A stretch of 10,865 bases of DNA from CAYLOC01 sp964385195 (GTDB lineage Bacteria; Actinomycetota; Actinomycetes; Propionibacteriales; Nocardioidaceae): the NCBI GenBank assembly GCA_964385195.1, contig CAYLOC010000107.1, positions 1-10,865 on the forward strand. The letters are read 5' to 3'. The position numbers were made by a program, and so were the translations under genes. Under the pieces are notes generated by a model. That model was not told where the DNA came from, made no database searches, and saw nothing but the letters and a program-made list of their open reading frames with translations. Of the stretch, positions 5,708 through 10,865 are shown piece after piece; the stretch's first letter is position 1, and each line of letters begins with the position of its first letter.

Positions 5708-6757
5708 TCAGCGGATGCCGAAGACCTTCACGAACATGGGGGTGTCCAGCAGGGTGTGTGGGGCGATGGCGTGGTAGGCCCACACGTGGGTCCAGGCGTT
5801 GGCGGTGCGGATCGTCAGGAAGGTCTTGAACATGCCGGGCCCGGTGTAGAACAGCAGCAAGTACAGCACCGAGATCAGCGCGTCGGTGGGTGAGGCGAAG
5901 TTGGTCCACCCGTCGAAGAAGTGCAGCAGGGCGTAGGTCAGGCCGCCGAGGAGGACGGTGGCCGGGACCGATCCGGTGAGCTTGAGGTAGCGCGGTGTCA
6001 GGATGCAGTAGATGAACACCATGGTCGGCAGCACGGTCCCGGCGAAGCCCAGCACGAAGGTCACCGGCGCGCCGATCAGCGCCTGCCGCAGGGGCAGCCC
6101 GAGGATCGAGTCGGAGCCGGCGAGGGCGAGCTGGACGGTGGACTCGATCACCAGGACCACCACGATCAGCACCAGGTCGGCGCGGCGGCCCGCCGAGTGC
6201 AGGCTGAGCTGCTCGGTGCTGTACCGGCGCCGGAAGACCGCGAAGGGCAGGACAGCGAAGGCCAGGAGGTTGTATGCCGCCCAGCTCACCGCTTCTGCCG
6301 GGGTCACCGGCTGCCCGGTGCGGATGACCATCCCGTCCAGGTGGAAGCTGAACGCGTGCCAGCCCAGGGCGTTTCCGAGCAGGAAGCCCCCGAGCACGGC
6401 CAGCAGCCCGTAGCCGACCACGCCGGCCACCTCGCGGCGCGCCACGGCCCGCAGCGGTGCCCGCTCGGCCAGGTCGGGCACCACCCGGCGACGGGTGAGC
6501 AGGTGCACCACCACCATCAGCGCGAAGACCTCGAGGTACATCAGGTCGGTGCCGACCACCTTGGAGACGGTCGGTGGCTGGGCCAGGGAGCTGGCACGCA
6601 GCGGCAGGTGCCCACCGGCCAGCGCGATCAGGGCGACGTTGACCACCGCCCAGCCGGCGACGGCATACCAGAGGCTGGGCCGGCGCCAGCGGGGCGGGCG
6701 AGGGGCGGCGCGCTGGGGTGCTCGGATGCTGATCTGTTCGCTCACGCCACGCACCAT
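5708..6757 (-). CDS. Polytopic membrane protein resembling a degenerate CPBP (Abi/CAAX-protease-like) protein (349 aa)
   Basis: About eight membrane spans are visible, roughly at residues 31-47, 71-88, 111-130, 157-174, 194-212, 229-252, 266-283 and 291-307. The RRRYSTEQLSL stretch (176-186) resembles the region before the catalytic core of CPBP proteins. GGLTYALLHFFDGW (271-284) resembles their second motif (Phe/Leu-x3-His), and NAWTHVWAYH (320-329) resembles the third. The catalytic EE-x3-R motif is not present: the equivalent region reads VLPTMVFIYCILTPRYLK (242-259). If related, it is probably not an active protease. The start at ATG 6757 lies inside the palindromic operator, and a minus-strand TATGAT (6766-6771) would give a leaderless mRNA. 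GTG at 6754 or 6745 are alternatives. As first gene of the operon it may assist the MFS pump. The membrane call is sure; the family is tentative. Confidence 0.72.
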   Translation of the reverse strand: MVRGVSEQISIRAPQRAAPRPPRWRRPSLWYAVAGWAVVNVALIALAGGHLPLRASSLAQPPTVSKVVGTDLMYLEVFALMVVVHLLTRRRVVPDLAERAPLRAVARREVAGVVGYGLLAVLGGFLLGNALGWHAFSFHLDGMVIRTGQPVTPAEAVSWAAYNLLAFAVLPFAVFRRRYSTEQLSLHSAGRRADLVLIVVVLVIESTVQLALAGSDSILGLPLRQALIGAPVTFVLGFAGTVLPTMVFIYCILTPRYLKLTGSVPATVLLGGLTYALLHFFDGWTNFASPTDALISVLYLLLFYTGPGMFKTFLTIRTANAWTHVWAYHAIAPHTLLDTPMFVKVFGIR

Positions 6758-6780
6758 ACGCTCGTATCATACGTTTGTAT
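6756..6780. promoter_or_regulatory. TetR-type operator: two tandem 12-bp palindromes in the divergent promoter
   Basis: Two 12-bp inverted repeats stand one base apart. The first, 6756-6767, is ATACG-N2-CGTAT with perfect arms. The second, 6769-6780, is ATACG-N2-TGTAT with one imperfect pair. They fill the gap between the membrane-protein gene and the divergent tetR at 6804, and overlap the start codon of the former. A minus-strand -10-like TATGAT (6766-6771) lies within them. Two TetR dimers could bind here and shut off both directions. Binding by the adjacent TetR is inferred from position and symmetry. Confidence 0.75.
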
Positions 6781-6791
6781 AGCGATTTGGG

Positions 6792-6797
6792 TATGCT
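6792..6797 (+). promoter_or_regulatory. Putative -10 box for leaderless tetR transcript
   Basis: TATGCT lies seven bases before the tetR ATG at 6804, the spacing expected if transcription starts on the start codon. No ribosome site is present, which agrees with a leaderless transcript. No convincing -35 is seen. Confidence 0.4.
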
Positions 6798-6803
6798 GGG
6801 TCC

Positions 6804-7397
6804 ATGCGCCAGCCCAGCGCCCGTGAGCGCCTACTCGAGGCCCTGCTGACCATCACCGCCGAGCGGGGCTCGGAGGGGGTCAGCATCCGGGAGGTGGCCA
6901 CCGCCGCAGGCGTGTCGATCGGGACCGTGCAGTACTACTGCCACGCCAAGGACCAGATGCTGGAGATGGCCTTCGAGGAGGTCAACAGGCGGATTCTCGA
7001 GCGTGCCCTGGGCATCGAGAAGCAGGGTCCGGTGGGCGCAGTCCTGCGCCGCGGACTGCTGGAGTTTCTGCCCCTGGACGATCAACGACGCAAAGAGGCG
7101 GCGGTGTACCTAGCGTTCAGCGCCCGCGCCGCGGTCTCCACCGACCTCGCCGCGGTCCGGCACGCCATGATCGCCGAGCAACACCGGCTGTGCGCCGACA
7201 CCTACCGGCTGGCCCAGGACCGGGGGGAGGCTGCAAGCCGGTTCGATGCCGAGCAGGCCGCCTGGACCACCGTGGCCCTCATCGACGGGCTGCTGCTGAA
7301 CCTGCTCAGCGACCCCACCGGCCTGACCGGCGGGGCCGCCGTTGACCTGCTGGAGGAACACCTTCGCAGCTACCTCCGGCTCGATGCCTCGCCGTGA
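6804..7397 (+). CDS. TetR-family repressor, BetI-type C-terminus (197 aa), likely controls the 985-6757 operon
   Basis: The N-terminus has the TetR DNA-binding fold: RERLLEALLTITAERGSEGVSIREVATAAGVSIGTVQYYCHAKDQML (residues 7-53), with the helix-turn-helix at about 26-46. The C-terminal part contains LLEFLPLDDQRRKEAAVYLAFSARAAV, resembling the BetI-type TetR ligand domain. The length of 197 residues is normal. It is divergent from the membrane-protein/MFS operon, and the 46-base gap holds two tandem palindromes, so autoregulation plus repression of that operon is the straightforward model. The inducer is probably a pump substrate. The gene has no ribosome site but a TATGCT seven bases before ATG, consistent with a leaderless mRNA. 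It runs convergently into the hemerythrin gene, with 64 bases between the stops. Confidence 0.92.
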   Translation: MRQPSARERLLEALLTITAERGSEGVSIREVATAAGVSIGTVQYYCHAKDQMLEMAFEEVNRRILERALGIEKQGPVGAVLRRGLLEFLPLDDQRRKEAAVYLAFSARAAVSTDLAAVRHAMIAEQHRLCADTYRLAQDRGEAASRFDAEQAAWTTVALIDGLLLNLLSDPTGLTGGAAVDLLEEHLRSYLRLDASP

Positions 7398-7433
7398 GAA
7401 CCGAACCCGATCGCGTCCGGGTGTGCGTCGAGC

Positions 7434-7460
7434 TCTTCCAGGGAGTCGGTGCTTGGAAGA
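7434..7460. terminator. Candidate bidirectional hairpin between convergent tetR and hemerythrin genes
   Basis: TCTTCCA (7434-7440) and TGGAAGA (7454-7460) are perfect complements around a 13-base loop, in which further pairing is possible (G-T, then G-C). The hairpin sits between two converging stop codons at 7397 and 7462, where a shared terminator would be expected. No T-run follows on either strand, so it is weak. Confidence 0.35.
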
Positions 7461-7461
7461 C

Positions 7462-8133
7462 TCAGGACGACGATCCGTCCGGAGCCCACAGGCCACGTCG
7501 TGCGTAGCCGGGTTGCCAGAACCGGCGGTGGACGAAGCGGATCGGCCGAGGCAGGGATCCCATGACCTGGGCGATCCGTCCGGGCGGCGCGTCGTCGAGC
7601 AGCCACGGCAGTAGCTGGGCGAACCCGCGGATCCCGAGCACGCGTCGCTGGCTCTCGTGGAAGGCGCTCCAGTCGGCCGGTGTGAGCACGCTGTCCATCA
7701 GCGGCACCGTGTCCGACTCCTCGTGACCGAGGTGGGCGAGCAGCCCGTCGCTGAAGGCGTTGACCGCGTCGTGCACTTGGGTGCGGTCCTCTACGTCGGC
7801 GAGCGCGGCATCGACTGCGTCGAGGAGCACGTCGATCTCGGCGTGCTCGGCCTCCATGGCGTCGAGCAGTTCCAGGTCGTCGTCGCGGCCTTCCAGGTGG
7901 TCGCGCATCCTCGGCCACAGCGAGGTGTCCTCGGCCGTGTGGTGCAGGTGCAGGTGGGTCTTGAACAGTGCCCATCCGGCCTCCAACCCGGGACGCCGTC
8001 CCGGGTGGCGTCCCGGATCCCCGGCCGTGGAGCGGGCGAGCCGGACCAGGTCGCGACGTAGTGCGTCGTGGAACACCACCATCATCGGGGCATCGGTGGA
8101 GTGGTGCTGCTGCTGGGGTGGTGGAGCGGTCAT
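7462..8133 (-). CDS. Hemerythrin HHE domain protein (223 aa)
   Basis: Likely metal-binding residues fall in the hemerythrin pattern: H22 (VVFHDALRRDL), the KTHLHLHHTAEDTSLWP block (59-74, with H64/H65 and E68), H97 (MEAEHAEID), and LLAHLGHEESDTVPLM (131-146, with H134, H137 and E138/E139). The domain therefore probably binds a di-iron centre that can sense or bind O2 or NO. The C-terminal 70 residues continue past the domain and end in a Trp/Arg-rich tail (RRFWQPGYARRGLWAPDG), as in other actinobacterial hemerythrin-domain proteins. The ATG at 8133 is chosen over 8148 because GAGGAGAAG lies just upstream. It follows drrB by 36 bases on the same strand and is probably in the same operon. Its job beside an exporter is not evident; protection from oxidative or nitrosative stress is a guess. 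Confidence 0.9.
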   Translation of the reverse strand: MTAPPPQQQHHSTDAPMMVVFHDALRRDLVRLARSTAGDPGRHPGRRPGLEAGWALFKTHLHLHHTAEDTSLWPRMRDHLEGRDDDLELLDAMEAEHAEIDVLLDAVDAALADVEDRTQVHDAVNAFSDGLLAHLGHEESDTVPLMDSVLTPADWSAFHESQRRVLGIRGFAQLLPWLLDDAPPGRIAQVMGSLPRPIRFVHRRFWQPGYARRGLWAPDGSSS

Positions 8134-8169
8134 GGTTCTTCTCCTCATCGAGGGTCGGCGTGAGCGGGG

Positions 8170-8990
8170 TCAGTTGCGGAGGCGATAGCGACGGACGGAG
8201 ATCGGGGCGAAGATCACGACGAGCGCGGCGCTAGCCAGCAGCACCGAGATGACTTGGCCGACCGTGGCCGTTCCTGCCATGAGAGCCCGGTCGGCGGTGA
8301 CCACGTGGCTCATCGGATTGGCGTCGACGACCACGTGCAGCCAGTGCGGCATCGTCTCGGGATCGGCGAAGACGTTGCTGGCCATGGCCAGAGGGAACTG
8401 CACCACGAAGCCGAGGCTCATCACGGCGTTCGGAGAGCGCAGCAACAGCCCGAGCAGGACCCACAACCACGAGAGGCTGAGCGCGAACACCGTCGTCAGC
8501 CCGACCGCCAAGGTGACCCCGAGCGGGCCTCCGTCGGCTCGGTACCCGAGAACGAGCCCGAGCAGGATCACGAGGACACCGGCGATCAGGTAGCGCGCGA
8601 CGTCGCCGAGCAGGGAGCCGATCAGCGGTGCCGACCTCGGGATCGGCAGGGACCGGAACCGGTCGTCGACGCCGGTGCTGAGGTCGGTGTTCAGCCCGAC
8701 TCCGGTGTACATCGTGAGCAGCACCAGCGTCATGGCGAGGGTGCCCGGCAGCAGGTAGTGCAGGTAGTCACCGGTCGAGCCGGCCATCGCGCCACCGAAG
8801 AGGTAGGTGAACATCACGGTGAAGATGACGGGGATCGCGACGACGTCGGTCATCTGTTCGGGGGTGTGCCTGAGCTTGAGCACCGCTCGCCGGGCGAAGA
8901 CGAGCGAGGCGGTGAGGAGCCCGGGACCGGGCTGACGATGCGCCTGCTCTGCGGGGCGTTGCAGAACGGCTCGGACCTCGTCGTAGGAAC

Positions 8991-8994
<4 letters not shown>
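8170..8994 (-). CDS. DrrB-type ABC-2 transporter permease (274 aa)
   Basis: A cytoplasmic N-terminus (1-45) ends in a charged stretch, RRAVLKLRHTPEQM. About six membrane spans follow (near residues 50-67, 82-102, 127-150, 160-187, 196-208 and 245-265). The segment LLPGTLAMTLVLLTMYTGVGLNTDLSTGVDDRFRSLPIPRSAPLIGSLLGDVARY (81-135) is the conserved ABC-2 membrane core of the daunorubicin-resistance DrrB family. It forms the membrane channel of an exporter powered by the neighbouring ATPase. The ATG at 8994 overlaps the drrA stop (ATGA), so subunits are made in a coupled way. The substrate is unknown; relatives export anthracyclines, other hydrophobic drugs or lipids. The symbol drrB is avoided because the substrate cannot be shown. 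Confidence 0.93.
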
Positions 8995-9975
<981 letters not shown>

Positions 9976-9983
<8 letters not shown>

Positions 9984-9993
9984 GGCTGTCAAA
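9976..9993. promoter_or_regulatory. Operator O1 (perfect dyad) over the drrA start codon
   Basis: TTTGACA-TGGC-TGTCAAA has perfect 7-bp arms, extendable to 8 (9975-9994). It covers the drrA ATG (9981-9983) and part of the -10 box. It is the best of three similar sites and is the probable target of the divergent TetR at 10047. Confidence 0.75.
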
Positions 9994-10019
9994 GTACGTA
10001 ATTTTGACAGCGACGTCAA
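9991..10019 (-). promoter_or_regulatory. Sigma-70-like leaderless promoter of the drrA operon
   Basis: On the minus strand TTGACG (10014-10019) and TACTTT (9991-9996) are separated by exactly 17 bases, close to the primary sigma consensus. The ATG lies seven bases after the -10, so transcription should begin at or near the start codon with no leader. The -10 falls in operator O1 and the -35 in operator O2. Confidence 0.75.
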
Positions 10020-10020
10020 G
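10003..10020. promoter_or_regulatory. Operator O2 (imperfect dyad) over the drrA -35
   Basis: TTTGACA-GCGA-CGTCAAG matches the O1 layout with two changes in the right arm. Its centre is 27 bases from that of O1. Its left half also pairs with the right half of O1 as a 9-bp inverted repeat around a 9-base spacer (9985-10011). Confidence 0.65.
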
Positions 10021-10036
10021 CCTTTATTGAGGTAAC

Positions 10037-10054
10037 TTTGTCACTGATGTCAGA
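10037..10054. promoter_or_regulatory. Operator O3 (imperfect dyad) over the tetR start codon
   Basis: TTTGTCA-CTGA-TGTCAGA keeps the same half-site size and spacer, with one change in each arm. It covers the tetR ATG at 10047-10049, as O1 covers the drrA ATG. A TAACTT (10033-10038) in front could be the -10 of a leaderless tetR mRNA. Centre-to-centre distance from O2 is 34 bases. Confidence 0.55.
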
Positions 10055-10643
10055 GAACCCCGAGCGTCGCGAGCGCCGACGTGCCGACGCCGTGCGCAGC
10101 CGCTCGGCGATCTTGGAGGCTGCTGTGCGGGTCCTCAACGAGCGCCCGGGCGCCAGCCTGGACGAGGTGGCTCGTTCGGCGGGCTTGACGAGGCAAACGA
10201 TCTACGCCCACTTCAGCTCGCGCGAGGCCCTGCTTTCTGCGGTGGTGGATCAGGCCACGACGGAGGCGTTGTCCGGCATGGACGCCTCCTTCCTGGACGA
10301 GCTACCACCGGTCGAGGCGATGGGCCGGCTCCTCGAGATCGCGTGGGACCTGATCCGGGACTATCCGCTGCTGCTGCACCTCACCGCGCCGGGGCCGGTC
10401 GGCTCGGCGATCGAGCGTCACGAGCCCGTGCTCGGTCGGCTCGAGGGGTTGATCCGGCGCGGCCAAACCTCGGGAGAGTTCGACGACGAGATGCCCTCGA
10501 GCTGGCTGGCAGCCGCGACCATCGGGCTCGGTGAGACAGTTGGAGACGAGGTACGCGCGGGCCGGCTTGCCGTCGATGACGCTCCGAGAGTCCTCGGCGT
10601 GAGCGTACTGAGGGTGCTGGGCGTCGGCGCCGGACGCACCTGA
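10047..10643 (+). CDS. TetR-family repressor (198 aa), likely controls the drrAB-hemerythrin operon and itself
   Basis: After a charged lead (ENPERRERRRADAVRSRS), residues 20-63 form the TetR DNA-binding domain, AILEAAVRVLNERPGASLDEVARSAGLTRQTIYAHFSSREALL, with the helix-turn-helix at about 36-57. The remainder is helical, with a divergent ligand domain. The gene is divergent from drrA and shares a 63-base region carrying three related operators. The start is placed at ATG 10047, eight bases after a TAACTT box and inside operator O3. An in-frame TTG at 10038 has GAGG five bases upstream and would add three residues, so it cannot be excluded. The ligand is presumably a compound exported by the ABC system. 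The gene ends 49 bases before the convergent stop of the right-edge gene. Confidence 0.92.
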   Translation: MSENPERRERRRADAVRSRSAILEAAVRVLNERPGASLDEVARSAGLTRQTIYAHFSSREALLSAVVDQATTEALSGMDASFLDELPPVEAMGRLLEIAWDLIRDYPLLLHLTAPGPVGSAIERHEPVLGRLEGLIRRGQTSGEFDDEMPSSWLAAATIGLGETVGDEVRAGRLAVDDAPRVLGVSVLRVLGVGAGRT

Positions 10644-10692
10644 GCAGACGATCGCGGCCACGGCAGAGTAGACGGTGCAGGTCCCGCGCGGA

Positions 10693-10865
10693 TCACCCGT
10701 CGGTCAGCGCGCGCTGGTACCTCTTTCCGGGCTTGCCGTCCTTCGGAGGCGCGAGGCAGCAGAACACTCCTTGCCGCGCGATGGTCAAGCCCTCCAGCGC
10801 GAGTCCGATTGCGGAACCACCTACGGGAACGCCCAGGTCAACGGCGTGGTGCCGTGTCTGGAGCC
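10693..10865 (-). CDS. Unrecognised protein, C-terminal end only (56 codons visible, 5' end outside window)
   Basis: On the minus strand an open frame enters from the window edge and ends with TGA at 10693-10695. The visible residues include HHAVDLGVPVGGSAIGLALEG, then TIARQGVFCCLAPPKDGKP and a basic tail, GKRYQRALTDG. The frame is open for its whole visible length while the other two minus frames stop within 40 bases of the edge, and its codons look actinobacterial, so it is probably a real gene tail. No family is recognised. A paired cysteine (FCC) and the lysine/arginine-rich end are the only marked features. It converges with the tetR gene ending at 10643; the 49 bases between hold no clear terminator. 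Confidence 0.45.
   Translation of the reverse strand, partial: LQTRHHAVDLGVPVGGSAIGLALEGLTIARQGVFCCLAPPKDGKPGKRYQRALTDG

Noticed and set aside
4464..5777. Plus-strand open frame of 437 codons opposite the MFS gene
   Set aside because: The translation is a Gly/Arg/Asp/His-rich composition typical of the antisense of a GC3-biased gene; the MFS protein on the other strand has clear family motifs.
5661..6770. 369-codon alternative minus-strand frame over the membrane-protein gene
   Set aside because: It is a Pro/Arg/Ala-rich frameshifted reading of the same DNA; the 349-residue frame has regular membrane spans.

Overview
The window is GC-rich with strong GC3 codon bias, GTG starts, leaderless-looking promoters and a WhiB protein. 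This points to a high-GC actinomycete; a Pseudonocardiaceae-like host is my inference and is not proven by the sequence. Genes are dense and there is no rRNA, tRNA, CRISPR array or transposase.

Left edge (1-870): the N-terminal part of a nucleotidyltransferase of the aminoglycoside-adenylyltransferase (DUF4111) type runs off the window on the minus strand. On the plus strand lies the LuxR-type helix-turn-helix tail of a regulator whose N-terminal bulk is absent.

Centre (985-6757, all minus strand): eight co-directional genes with short gaps or overlaps, read from right to left. They are a polytopic membrane protein resembling a degenerate CPBP protein, a DHA1-type MFS efflux pump, an NmrA-like NAD(P)-binding protein, a class I SAM methyltransferase, a SnoaL-like small protein, a small MHPYI protein, a WhiB7-like iron-sulfur regulator with an AT-hook, and a second MHPYI protein. 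A divergent TetR regulator (6804-7397) faces the first gene across a 46-bp gap that holds two tandem 12-bp palindromes. The likely reading is a TetR-controlled xenobiotic efflux/detoxification operon that also carries a global antibiotic-resistance activator near its 3' end.

Right part (7462-10643): a DrrA/DrrB-type ABC exporter followed by a hemerythrin-domain protein, all minus strand, divergent from a second TetR regulator. The intergenic region between drrA and this tetR holds a well-formed leaderless promoter for drrA and three copies of an operator of the form TTTGACA-N4-TGTCAAA. One copy covers each start codon and one lies between them.

Right edge (10693-10865): the C-terminal 56 codons of an unrecognised minus-strand gene. 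Overall the window looks like an accessory resistance/efflux neighbourhood with two independent TetR-controlled export modules.
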